This document shows positions 52,585-62,472 of a DNA stretch of 64,000 bases, one piece after another. The stretch comes from Spiroplasma_E ixodetis_B (GTDB lineage: Bacteria; Bacillota_I; Bacilli_A; Mycoplasmatales; VBWQ01). Numbering within the stretch: position 1 is the stretch's first letter; every line of letters begins with the position of its first letter. Made by a program: the position numbers and the translations under genes. Location of the stretch: assembly GCF_040369795.1 (NCBI RefSeq), contig NZ_AP028955.1, positions 1,364,001 to 1,428,000 on the forward strand, given 5' to 3'. The notes below the pieces were generated by a model. It had not been told where the DNA came from and did not search any database. It saw nothing but the letters and a program-made list of their open reading frames with translations.

Positions 52585-54687
52585 ATGGCAGAAAAATCAG
52601 GTCGAGAATATTCACTAGAAAATACTAGAAATATTGGAATTATGGCTCATATTGATGCTGGTAAAACTACAACAACAGAAAGAGTTTTATATCATACTGG
52701 TAAAATTCATAAAATTGGTGAGGTACATGAAGGTGCAGCAACTATGGACTGAATGGAACAAGAACAAGAACGTGGTATTACTATTACTTCAGCTGCAACA
52801 ACTGCTGTTTGAATAAATAATCGAATAAATATTATTGATACTCCGGGTCACGTTGATTTTACTGTTGAAGTTGAACGGTCATTAAGAGTTTTAGACGGAG
52901 CAGTTGCCGTATTAGACGCGCAAACTGGAGTTGAACCACAAACCGAAACTGTTTGAAATCAAGCAACTAGGTATAATGTACCAAGAATTGTTTTTGCAAA
53001 TAAAATGGATAAAATTGGGGCTGACTTTGCTCATTCCATTCAAACATTAAAAGATCGTCTTGGTGCTAATGCTCATTCAATTCAATGACCAATTGGTGCA
53101 GAAGATGCTTTTGATGGAATTATTGATATAATTGAGATGAAAGCATACCATTTTGATGGTAAACCAAATGAGGATTATAAAGAAATTGCAATCCCTGAAG
53201 AACTTAAAGATGTTATTGCAAGTAGACGTGAGGAATTATTAGAAGCACTTTCTCACTTTGATGATGATTTCTTTATGAAATATGCTGAAGGAGAAGTAAC
53301 TGTTGCTGAAATTAAGACAGTAATTCGTAAAGCGACAATTGCTGCTGAGTTTTTCCCGGTATTATGTGGTAGTGCCTTTAAAAATAAAGGTGTTAAATTA
53401 ATGTTAGATGCAGTTATTGATTACTTGCCTTCACCATTAGATGTACCTGCAATTAAAGGGATATTACCTGTTTCATCAAAAGAAGTAGAACGTCATTCTA
53501 GTGATGAAGAACCTTTCTCAGCGTTAGCATTTAAGATCATGACTGACCCTTTTGTTGGAAGATTAACTTTTTTTAGAGTATATTCGGGAACATTAGAATC
53601 TGGTAGTTATGTATTAAACTCAACTAAAGAAAAAAAAGAGCGTGTTGGTCGAATTTTACAAATGCATGCCAATAGTCGTGCCGAAATTAAAAAGGTTTAT
53701 GCTGGTGACATTGCTGCTATTGTTGGTTTAAAAGATACAACTACTGGTGATACATTATGTGATGAAAAACATGAAGTTATTTTAGAAAAAATGGTATTTC
53801 CAGAACCAGTTATTTCATTAGCTCTTGAACCTAAAACAAAAGCTGATCAAGAAAAAATGAGTTTAGGTTTACAAAAACTTGCAGAAGAAGATCCAACATT
53901 CCGTGTTTCATCAGACAAAGAAACAGGACAGACAATTATTTCAGGAATGGGAGAACTGCATTTAGACATCTTAACTGATCGTTTAAAACGTGAATTTAAA
54001 GTAGCAACTAACATTGGAAATCCGCAAGTTGCTTATCGTGAAACAATTAAAGCAGTTTGTGAGCGCACTGAGGGTAAATATATTCATCAATCAGGTGGTC
54101 GCGGCCAATATGGACATGTTATTATTAAATTTGAACCAAATCCAGATAAAGGATTCGAGTTTGTTGATAAAATTGTTGGTGGTAAAGTGCCACGTGAATA
54201 CATTAAACCAGTACAAGAAGGATTAATTGAATCATTAGCTAATGGTTTAATTGCAGGATATCCAGTTATTGACGTTAAAGCAACATTATATGATGGTTCA
54301 TTCCACCCTGTTGACTCTTCAGAACGTGCCTTTAATATTGCAGCTTCTAAATCTTTACAAGATAATAAAGATTTATTAAAACCAGTATTATTAGAACCAA
54401 TTATGAATGTTGAAGTTATTATTCCAGATGAATATTATGGTTCTATTGTTGGTAAAATTTCTGGTAAAAGAGGCACTATCGAAGCAGATGAAATGCGTGG
54501 TAATAGTAAAGTTGTTAAAGCTAAAGTGCCCTTATCTGAAATGTTTGGTTATGCTACTGAATTACGTTCAATGACCCAAGGACGAGGAACATATACAATG
54601 TCTTTTTCACACTATGAAGAAGCACCAAAATCAGTTGCTGAAGCAGTTGCTGGTAAATATCAAAAAGGAAGAATTACTAAAAAATAA
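52585..54687 (+). CDS. fusA: Elongation factor G
   Basis: The 700-residue GTPase drives translocation. G1 is AHIDAGKTTTTE, switch I has RGITITS, G3 is DTPGHVDFT, G4 NKMD. Domain IV contains the GGRGQYGHV segment and the C-terminal domain V follows. It starts 15 nt after rpsG with AAAGGAG. Several TGA codons sit at conserved Trp positions (for example MDWMEQEQERG). Normal length. Confidence 0.97.
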
Positions 54688-54790
54688 AATAATTTAATTG
54701 AAAGTATAATAACTTTACTTTAAAATTATCTTAGTGTTTAATTTAATTAAATAAAAATAAGTATTAATTATTTCCAAGGAGGAAACAAAA

Positions 54791-56047
54791 ATGGCAGAAA
54801 AAGAAGTAAAAAAATCAAAGCCTGTATCAACAGGCCCAAAACAAAAATTTGAACGTACAAAACCGCACGTTAATGTTGGAACAATTGGTCACGTTGACCA
54901 CGGAAAAACAACATTAACTGCTGCAATTACTAGTTATTGTTCAAAACATGAAGCAGATGGATATAAAGGTATGTTTAAGGACTACGCTTCTATCGATGCT
55001 GCTCCAGAAGAAAAAGCACGTGGTATTACTATTAATACAGCTCACGTTGAATATGAAACACCAACTCGTCACTATGCACACGTTGACTGTCCAGGTCACG
55101 CTGACTACATTAAAAATATGATTACAGGTGCAGCTCAAATGGATGGTTCAGTGTTAGTTGTTTCTGCAACTGATGGTCCAATGCCACAAACACGTGAACA
55201 CATTCTATTGGCACGTCAAGTTGGGGTTAAAAAAATTGTTGTATTCTTAAATAAGTGTGATATGGAAAGTGTAGACGATGACGTATTAGAACTTGTTGAA
55301 ATGGAAATTCGTGAATTACTAACTAAGTATGAATTTGAAGGTGATGATACACCGATTATTCGTGGTTCTGCAAGAGGGGCATTAGATGGTAAAAAAGAAT
55401 GAGAAACAAAAATTAAAGAATTATTAACAGCAATGGATGAATGAATCCCAACACCAAAAAGAGAAGTTGATAAACCAGTATTATTAGCTGTTGAAGATGT
55501 TTTCACTATTACTGGACGTGGAACAGTAGCTACCGGGAGAATTGAACGTGGAACTTTAAAAGTTAATGATGAAATTGATATTATTGGTATTAACAAAGGT
55601 CTTAAAAAAGTTGTTGTTACTGGTATTGAAATGTTCAGAAAATTATTAGATGAAGCACAAGCTGGTGATAACGTTGGAGTATTATTACGTGGAGTTAAAC
55701 GTGAAGATATTCAACGTGGACAAGTTATTGCTAAACCAGGATCAGTTACTCCACATACTAAATTTCAAGGTGAAGTTTATATTCTAATTAAAGAAGAAGG
55801 TGGACGTCATACTTCATTTAATCCGGGATATCGACCACAATTTTATTTCCGTACAACTGATGTTACAGGAAGTATGGGAAACTTTATTAATAAAGGTGAA
55901 AAATCGGAATTAATTATGCCAGGTGATAACGTTACTATTACTGTTGAATTAATTCACCCAGTTGCCCTTGAGAAAGGCACTCAATTCTCAATACGTGAAG
56001 GCGGAAGAACTATTGGAGCCGGACAAGTTACTGAGGTTATTGAATAA
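54791..56047 (+). CDS. tuf: Elongation factor Tu, with N-terminal extension
   Basis: The 418-residue EF-Tu delivers aminoacyl-tRNA. Motifs GHVDHGKTT (G1), RGITINTAHVEYE, DCPGHADYIKNMITGAAQMD (G3), NKCD (G4) and the C-terminal FREGGRTIGAG-type segment are present, the last as SIREGGRTIGAG. The usual N-terminus KFERTKPHVNVGTIG begins at about residue 19, so about 15 residues (MAEKEVKKSKPVSTG) precede it. The only well-placed ribosome binding site, AAGGAGG, serves ATG 54791, so the extension is probably translated. The gene lies 103 nt after fusA and may have its own promoter. Confidence 0.96.
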
Positions 56048-56052
56048 TCACA

Positions 56053-56110
56053 TTTAATCAAAAATCTTTATTCTCTTTTGAGAATAAAGATTTTTGATTA
56101 AAAATATTTT
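56053..56110 (+). terminator. Strong terminator after tuf
   Basis: A stem of about 23 bp (TTTAATCAAAAATCTTTATT and following bases pairing with the sequence to 56103) surrounds a TTTT loop. It ends the str operon. Confidence 0.9.
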
Positions 56111-56149
56111 AGTAGTAAAATTAATTTATAGAAAAGAGATGACAAATCA

Positions 56150-56797
56150 ATGCCTTATGTTAAAGAACTAGAAAGTCTAATTTTAAATCGTAAATCAATT
56201 CGTAATTATTTTCCTAGTAAAGTTATTAGTGATATTAAAATTAACGATATTCTTAACTATGTGCGTCATACCCCATCTTCATATGGTTTAGAACCATGAA
56301 AAATTTTAGTTATTAGTAGTTCTAAAATTAAAGCACAATTGCAACCAATCATAAATAATCAACAACAAGTTAGTACTTGTTCACATTTATTTATTTTATT
56401 AAGTTATAGTGGTGAAAATTTCAATACTAGTAATCAATGATTTGTTGATACTGTTATGAAAAGACGTAATTTAACAAAACCACAATACGAAATTTATAAA
56501 TCAACATTTAATAATTTCTTTGATCATGACAAAAAAACACAAATAAATCATTGGGCACAATGTCAAACTTTTATTTTATTACAAAACCTTTTATTATTAT
56601 TAACTGCTCATGAAATTGATAATGTTGTATTAGGCGGTTTTAATGAACAACAATTATTAACTTACTTAGAATCAAATAAGATTATTGAACCTAATAAGTA
56701 TCATGTTACAATTTTAGTGTCTGCTGGTTATGGTTATCCATCAAAAACTAAAATTATTAAAAATGAAGTTAGTGAAATCAGTACGCTTATCAAATAA
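56150..56797 (+). CDS. Nitroreductase-family flavoprotein
   Basis: The 215-residue protein has the FMN-binding start LILNRKSIRNYFPSK, the SSYGLEPWKILVIS segment and VVLGGFNEQQL near the C-terminus, typical of the NfsB/YdgI-type nitroreductase fold. Such enzymes reduce nitro compounds or quinones with NAD(P)H; the natural substrate here is unknown. AAAAGAGATGA precedes ATG 56150. It is separated from tuf by the terminator. Confidence 0.88.
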
Positions 56798-56819
56798 ATG
56801 TATTAGAAAAGGTATTGCA

Positions 56820-57011
56820 ATGAAAAAATTAAAAATAAATAACTTAGATATTGAATTAAATATTAATGTTATTGGTAAATTTTTAGATAAGATTGAATAT
56901 CCAATTCTTATTTTTGATTTCGAGGCTTTTCGTAATTTATTACATAAAAAAAAGAACAATTCGTATGCTCATTATTTTGAAAAAATTTTTTCAATTACAT
57001 TATTAATTATC
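56820..57011 (+). pseudogene. DUF2779-like nuclease gene, cut by IS1595-like insertion
   Basis: Sixty-four codons are open from ATG 56820. The segment KFLDKIEYPILIFDFEAFRN resembles the start of the exonuclease-like DUF2779 domain (DFE motif) found in mollicutes. The gene is cut at 57012 by the IS1595-like element, and no continuation is seen in the window. The intact gene would be far longer. Confidence 0.55.
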
Positions 57012-57817
57012 GGACTTCTCCCCACATTTACTTGTGGAGGAAACAATGACACTGAATGAATTCATCAATGCTTTTCAAACTGAACAGCAATGTCTTGTGT
57101 ATATAGCAAATTTGAAAGAAAACAAATGTATTAGGTGTTTTAGTTTTAATTTGAATAATTCTGATTTAAAAAGAATGAGATGTTTGAAATGTAATCAAAC
57201 ATTTAGCATTCTCACAGGCACCATTTTTTCAAGGCCACAAACATCTTTAACATCTTGGTTTTATATTATCTTTAAATGAATAAACACCAAACATGGAATT
57301 CCATAAACAGATGTTGCAAAAGAATTGGGAGTGACTTTGAAAACTGCCTGAAGAATGAGTCATAAAATCAGAACACGTATTGCAAAACAAAAACCTCAAT
57401 TTATTGTTGAAGGCACAGTACAAATTGATGAAATGTATCTTTCACATATGGGTTTTAAAAAACAAGGAAGATCCTTGGTGAATAAAACCTTGATTATTGG
57501 GATTTATCAAAAAACAACCAATAATTTAATTGTAAAAGTATTGCAAAACGCAAAGAGTAAAAATCTTTTGCAGTTTGCAAGAAACAACATTTCTTCAAAA
57601 TGTCTTTTATATAATGATTCTTGAAAAAGATATTGCGATTTTAAATCAGTTTTTACTAAGCATGAAACAGTTAACCATCAAGATGGCTATGTTTCAAAAA
57701 ATGGTGTAAATACCAACCAAATTGAACCAGTTTGAAAACATATAAGAAGAGCATTTAAAACACATATCAAAGTTGCAAAACATCATGTTCATTTATATGC
57801 TAAAGAGGCTGCATATA
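57012..57817 (+). mobile_element. IS1595-like element, copy 4 (right end lost)
   Basis: The left end is GGACTTCTCCCCACATTTAC, subtype 2. The element is cut near its right end by the IS630-like copy at 57818, and the missing part is not found beyond it. Confidence 0.88.
57046..57817 (+). pseudogene. IS1595-like transposase (subtype 2), truncated with one stop
   Basis: It starts MTLNEFINAF after GGAGG. TAA near 57304 (HGIP-stop-TDVAKELG) interrupts the helix-turn-helix region. Catalytic motifs QIDEMYLSHMG and NTNQIEPVW are present, with Asn for Asp in LLYNDSW. The last about 15 codons are lost to the IS630-like insertion. Confidence 0.85.
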
Positions 57818-58829
57818 TAGCTAACTAAAGTAATGTTTACTTATAAATAATGTAAAATAATAATATGTAATTTAAACAGTTTTTGAATTTAAAAGTACAA
57901 TTCAGCAATATTTAAAATAGATTAGGAAGATTAAATTATGCCGAAACCATACAGTGAAGACTTACGAAGAAAAGTAATAGAAGCCTATGAAAGTAAAAAC
58001 ATGAAAATTAAAGAAATTTGTAAAGTGTTCAATATTACTAGAAAGACTTTATTATTATGAAGAAAAAGAAAAAAAGAAACTGGGCATATAAAACCAATTT
58101 TGAATTATCAAAAAAAACATAGCCACAAAATAAAGGATTTAGAGGAATTAAAAAATTATTTAGCGCAAAATAAAGATGTTACAGTTCGAAAAGTAATTGA
58201 AAAATTTGGTGATATGACTAAAGAAATATTTTATAACTATTTCAAAAAACTAAATTATACATATAAAAAAACTTTTCTATATGAACAAAGAGATAAAAAT
58301 AAACAAGAAGATTTTTTTAAAAGAAATAGTTAAAATAATGAATGAAGATTTAGTATATATTGATGAATCTGGAATTGATGATAATGAATTTTATAAATAT
58401 GGTTGATCTGAAAAAGGTAAAAGATTATTTGATAATAAACCCGCATATAAAATAAAAAGAATGAGTATAATTAGTTCGCTAAATAAAGGTAAATTAAAAG
58501 CCCTATGAGCATTTGAAGGACATTGCAACAGTAAAATTTTTGAATCATATGTAAAAAATATACTAATTCCAGTATTAAAGCGTGGACAAATTATAGTTTT
58601 AGATAATGCAACGTTTCATAAATCTAAATTAACACAACAATTAATTGAAAATGCTGGATGAAAACTATTATTTCTTCCACCATATTCTCCTAATTTAAAT
58701 CCAATTGAACATTTTTGATTTGCTATAAAACATAATATAAGAAAAATATTACCAAATTATTGACCAAATATTAAAAAAGCGATTGATTTTGTTTTTCAAG
58801 ATATGAGTAAACATTACTTTAGTTAGCTA
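57818..58829 (+). mobile_element. IS630-like element, full-length copy
   Basis: The 1012-bp element is bounded by TAGCTAACTAAAGTAATG and the inverted end, with TA at both sides. It is inserted into an IS1595-like transposase gene. Confidence 0.92.
57938..58826 (+). pseudogene. IS630-like transposase with a 1-nt insertion
   Basis: The frame starts MPKPYSEDLRRKV with AGGAAG upstream. One extra T in the run near 58312-58318 shifts the frame after KNKQEDFF, so a short 131-codon product results. The rest, including YIDESGI, VLDNATFHKS and NPIEHFW, is intact in the other frame. Confidence 0.87.
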
Positions 58830-58831
58830 TA

Positions 58832-59087
58832 CTTAAGATTTAACTTACTTTGTGAAATTTTTAATAAAACAAAACCATTAAAATAAAAAAATATTAAAAA
58901 TATTTTTTTAAAAATTTAAATTTTTATCAAGTTAATATAAAAATAATATTAACAATTTTTGTGTTTGAAATATAAATTTATTTTTAAAGTATTTTTTTAA
59001 AAATATTAACTTCTATAATTATTAACACTAAAAAATTTGTAAATATTATTATTGACAATTGATTAAATTTATTTACGGAATATGTCT
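58832..59087 (-). mobile_element. IS5-like left-end fragment (inverted)
   Basis: This is the non-coding left end of the element plus the last about 20 codons of the transposase (LRFNLLCEIFNKTKPLK). It is in reverse orientation relative to copies 1-6, ending GGAATATGTCT at 59087. It directly follows the IS630-like element. Confidence 0.85.
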
Positions 59088-59137
59088 ATTATTAGATGTT
59101 ATAAGAGAACTGATAAAAACAAATAAAGGAGAATAAA

Positions 59138-59248
59138 ATGCCAATATTCAAATTAGACTTAATAAATAAAAAAATTGAAAAATGAGATGAAAATGACCAA
59201 AAATGGGAAAAAATTAAAAACAAGGAGAATAAAAATGGAAACAAATAA
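59138..59248 (+). CDS. Small charged protein, first ORF of a compact cluster
   Basis: The 36-residue frame (MPIFKLDLINKKIEKWDEND...) is preceded by AAAGGAG at good spacing. TGA encodes Trp at residue 16. Its end overlaps the next ORF by 14 nt. No family was recognised. The tight packing with the following genes resembles phage or plasmid modules. Confidence 0.55.
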
Positions 59249-59975
59249 TTATACTTTAACTAAATTAATTAGAACTGGTATAAGTCCTATTTGTGCAATG
59301 ATAGGTACAAGTGCTTATTATGGTCAAGTAATAGATAATCCAATATTAGGTTCAATTAATAGTTTAGTATTTGGTAAAAAATTAGGTTTAGATATATGAA
59401 ATTTAAATCAAAGACCAAATACTAAAACTAAATTAATTAATAGTAGTAAAAAAATATTATTAGGATTAGGAACAATTGGATTAGCAAATTATAGTAAATG
59501 AACAGAAAATAATATTAATCCTATTATTCCTACAACACCAACTCCAATAACTACTACAACTACAACAGAAGGTCCTCCATGATTATTGTTAAATAAAAAA
59601 GAAAATCAGTCATTAATGGATTGAGATACTTATATTAGTTTAAATGCTTATGGTATATCAAATCTTATCAGTGGATTAACTGAATTAATTCCTAATAGAT
59701 TTGAAACTATTCGTAAAATAGCAAATATGGCTACTCGTGGATGTTTAATATCAAGTGGTGTTGCTATGGGTATTAATAATGATTTTAATAATGCTTATGC
59801 AGTACCTACTATAGTTTCAGCAATAAGTGAAATTATTCATAATTTATTGCCTATAGAAACTACACATCATAATCAAGAAATGCAAGAAACACCATTTAAT
59901 AATGAAAACTCACGTTTAATTAATGATAATAGATTTACTATTAATAGTGAAACAAGTAGTCAATATGGTAGTTAA
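59235..59975 (+). CDS. Unknown protein with Thr-rich linker and hydrophobic segments
   Basis: The 246-residue protein starts at ATG 59235 with AAGGAG upstream. Features in order: a moderately hydrophobic N-terminal part (LIRTGISPICAMIGTSAYYG), a segment with KILLGLGTIGLANYSKW, a Pro/Thr linker (IIPTTPTPITTTTTTEGPP) at about residues 95-115, a second hydrophobic region with ISNLISGLTEL and GCLISSGVAMGIN, and an Asn/Ser-rich polar tail. It could be a membrane or virion protein. No known family was recognised. Confidence 0.6.
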
Positions 59976-59978
59976 AAT

Positions 59979-60047
59979 ATGAGTTAAGTACCATTAAATC
60001 ATGATAATGCTTCACTAAATTGAGATTATAATCACATGAGTTTATAA
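59979..60047 (+). pseudogene. 22-codon micro-ORF with a stop at codon 3
   Basis: ATG 59979 is followed by AGT-TAA and then an open frame (VPLNHDNASLNWDYNHMSL) to TAA 60047. It might be a small decayed gene of the cluster or chance. A GGAGGTG site just after it belongs to the next ORF. Confidence 0.3.
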
Positions 60048-60063
60048 AGGAGGTGAATAATTT

Positions 60064-60222
60064 ATGAATAAAGAAAAATTACTTGAATATTATAATAATG
60101 AAATTCATACATATAAAGAGAGAATGGAACAATTAAATAAAGAAATTGCCTTATTAGTAAGCATTATAAGTAATTCAAAATCAATGATCGAAAGAATTAA
60201 TGGTGGTAAATTTGATGAATAA
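60064..60222 (+). CDS. Small coiled-coil protein
   Basis: The 52-residue protein starts at ATG 60064 after a very strong site AAAGGAGGTGA. The sequence (NEIHTYKERMEQLNKEIALL) forms a heptad pattern, and the end is GGKFDE. No family was recognised. It belongs to the compact cluster. Confidence 0.6.
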   Translation: MNKEKLLEYYNNEIHTYKERMEQLNKEIALLVSIISNSKSMIERINGGKFDE

Positions 60223-60256
60223 TTAAAAAATAAATAATTGAAAGGAAAATATTGAA

Positions 60257-60445
60257 ATGAAAGAATTTTTACATGAATTAATAATTATTGGAACAAGTGT
60301 TGGAACATTAATTTTCAGAGAAATTATTGTTTTATTAAAAAGATTTATCACGACTCAAAAACATGTTAGAGCAAATAACAAAATTATCAAACATCAAAAA
60401 AAATTAGCAAAATTAAATGAAAAGATTAATAAAGGAGAAAAATAA
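60257..60445 (+). CDS. Small single-pass membrane protein (holin-like layout)
   Basis: The 62-residue protein has one hydrophobic segment (ELIIIGTSVGTLIFREIIVL) near the N-terminus, followed by a strongly basic helical tail (KHQKKLAKLNEKINKGEK). GAAAGGA precedes the start. Size and layout are those of phage holin-like or plectrovirus small membrane proteins, but no homology was established. Confidence 0.6.
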   Translation: MKEFLHELIIIGTSVGTLIFREIIVLLKRFITTQKHVRANNKIIKHQKKLAKLNEKINKGEK

Positions 60446-60446
60446 T

Positions 60447-60632
60447 ATGACAAAAATTGAATTTAATGAAAAATATAGAAAACAAGATATTAGTATTGAT
60501 AGAGATTTTGATTTACATATTGATAATTGTTTTAAATTTTTTGATATTGATACATTAGAAAATGCAGTTAATGATTATAAAAAATTAATAAGTGAAATGG
60601 CACAATTAGTTAAAGATCGATTATTGGGATAA
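60447..60632 (+). CDS. Small acidic protein of the cluster
   Basis: The 61-residue protein starts at ATG 60447, preceded by AAAGGAG, 1 nt after the previous stop. It is helical and mixed in charge (DISIDRDFDLHIDNCFKFF, ENAVNDYKKLISEMAQLVKD). An upstream in-frame ATG at 60417 lies inside the previous gene and has no site of its own. The family is unknown. Confidence 0.6.
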   Translation: MTKIEFNEKYRKQDISIDRDFDLHIDNCFKFFDIDTLENAVNDYKKLISEMAQLVKDRLLG

Positions 60633-60649
60633 GATTAGGAGAATGTTAA

Positions 60650-60892
60650 ATGTTAGAAAATGAAGATAATGTTCAACAAACAACTGAACCTTTAACTGAA
60701 AATAATGCTCAACAAGAAATAGAAAATAAAGTTAATGAAGCAGAAAATAAGTTAAATAAAATTAATCAAGAAATTAAAGAAAAAGAAATAATTAATATAT
60801 ATCTAACTAAAGTAATTTTTACTCATATCTTGAAAAACAAAATCAATAGCTTTTTGGTAATGTTTAGTAATCTGTGTAACTTACAAAAATAA
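60650..60892 (+). CDS. Acidic coiled-coil protein, 3' end replaced by IS sequence
   Basis: The start ATG 60650 follows AGGAG. The first 50 residues are Glu/Asn/Gln-rich with a heptad pattern (NEAENKLNKINQEIKEKE). From about residue 51 the frame runs through an IS630-like end and then an IS256-like end, so the last about 30 residues (IYLTKVIFTHILKNK...) are IS-derived. The original gene was longer. Confidence 0.5.
   Translation: MLENEDNVQQTTEPLTENNAQQEIENKVNEAENKLNKINQEIKEKEIINIYLTKVIFTHILKNKINSFLVMFSNLCNLQK
60800..60855 (-). mobile_element. IS630-like right-end scrap
   Basis: Fifty-six bases of the element's transposase-3' end in reverse orientation (TATCTAACTAAAGTAATTTT, mutated) truncate the preceding ORF. 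They are themselves cut by an IS256-like left end. Confidence 0.8.
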
Positions 60893-61070
60893 ATATGTTT
60901 AATTAATTCTAGTAAATAAAATTAAATAACTATAAAGAGTGAGTTACGTATGTCTAAAAAACAAAATATTAATAATAATGATCAAATATCAAAAGCAGTA
61001 GATTTATTATTAAAAAATACTGAAGATTTAACAACAGTTTTTAAAGAGGGAGGTTTATATAAAGAATTAA
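60856..61070 (+). mobile_element. IS256-like element, copy 8 (left 215 bp)
   Basis: This is the left end GGTAATGTTTAG plus the first about 40 codons of the transposase from ATG 60950 (MSKKQNINNNDQISK) to LYKEL. Confidence 0.85.
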
Positions 61071-61105
61071 GAGGCTTTTTAAACATCTGTGTATCTTTTT
61101 ACAAA
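61071..61105 (-). mobile_element. IS256-like right-end scrap
   Basis: GAGGCTTTTTAAACATCTGT and the following bases match the right end in reverse orientation. It is cut after 35 bp by the IS5-like end at 61106. Confidence 0.8.
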
Positions 61106-61282
61106 AGACATATTCCGTAAATAAATTTAATCAATTGTCAATAATAATATTTATAAATTTTTTAGTGTTAATAATTATAGAAGTTAATATTTTTAAAAAA
61201 ATACTTTAAAAATAAATTTATATTTCAAACACAAAAATTGTTAATATTATTTTTATATTAACTTGATAAAAATTTAAATTTT
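61106..61282 (+). mobile_element. IS5-like left-end fragment
   Basis: The left terminal repeat AGACATATTCCGTAAATAAA and about 150 bp of the following non-coding part end at the palindrome AAAAATTTAAATTTT, where an IS256-like left end begins. Confidence 0.88.
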
Positions 61283-62472
61283 GGTAATGTTTAGTAATCT
61301 GTGTAACTTACAAAAATAACTATGTTTAATTAATTCTAGTAAATAAAATTAAATAACTAGAAAGAGTGAGTTACTTATGTCTAAAAAACAAAATATTAAT
61401 AATAATGATCCAATATCAAAAGCAGTAGATTTATTATTAGAAAATACTGAAGATTTAACAACAGTTTTTAAAGAGGGAGGTTTATATAAAGAATTAACAA
61501 AAATATTAGTTGAAAAAATGTTGAATTCTGAAATGCAAAATTATTTAGGATATGAAAAAAATCAACATAATAATAGTGATAATGCTCGCAATGGTATAAA
61601 TTCAAAAAAATTAATAACCCAACAAGTTAAAATTGAGATTAATGTACCACGAGATCGTAATAGTAATTTTGATCCAGTAATAGTTGCAACAAGACAAAGA
61701 AGATTTGATGGTTTTTATCAACAAGTTCTTTCATTATATGCCAAAGACATGACTTTATCAGATATTAGAATGCAGTTACAAGAGTTATATCATGGTGCTG
61801 ATATTAGTGAAAGTGTTATTAGTCAAATTACTGATGATGTTATTGATGATGTTAAAGCATGACAAAATCGGCCATTAGAAATTTTTTATCCGATTGTTTA
61901 TTTTGATTGTATAGTAGTTAAAGTACGACAAGATAAACTCATTATTAACAAATCAGTTTATATAGCACTAGGAGTTGATTTAGAAGGTAAAAAAGATGTT
62001 TTAGGCTTATGAATTAGTGAAAATGAAGGTTCTAAGTTTTGATTATCTAATTTCACAGAAATGAAAAATCGAGGCTTAAATGATATTCTTATTGCTTGTA
62101 GTGACAATTTAACAGAAATGTCAGAAGCGATACAATCAGTTTATCCTAAAACCGAACATCAATTATGCATAGTCCATCAAATTAGAAATAGTTTAAAATA
62201 TGTTTCATACAAACATAGAAAATCGCTAGTTACAGATTTAAAACCAATTTATAGTGCATGTAGTGAATAACAAGCAATGCAAGATTTAGAATCTTTTGAA
62301 AGTAAATGAAATAAACAATATCCTCAAATTGCTAAATCATGATATAAAAATTGAGATAATTTAATGGTTTTTATTAGTTATCCTGCAGAAATCAAAAGAG
62401 TGATTTATACAACAAATGCTATTGAATCTGTTAATAGTCAATTACGAAAAGTTATTAGAAATAAAAAAGTTT
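61283..62472 (+). mobile_element. IS256-like element, copy 9 (right end missing)
   Basis: The copy begins GGTAATGTTTAG and is cut after the VIRNKKVF codons by the left end of copy 10. Confidence 0.9.
61377..62472 (+). pseudogene. IS256-like transposase, stop and truncation
   Basis: It starts MSKKQNINNN and is open to TAA at 62268-62270 (YSACSE-stop), the same stop as in copies 6 and 10. It carries private changes such as FDGFYQQV and YAKDMTL. The C-terminus is lost. Confidence 0.88.

Noticed and set aside
52585..54687. Frameshift or pseudogene in fusA because of internal TGA codons
   Set aside because: TGA occurs only at conserved Trp positions and the rest is fully conserved, so the gene is intact under genetic code 4.
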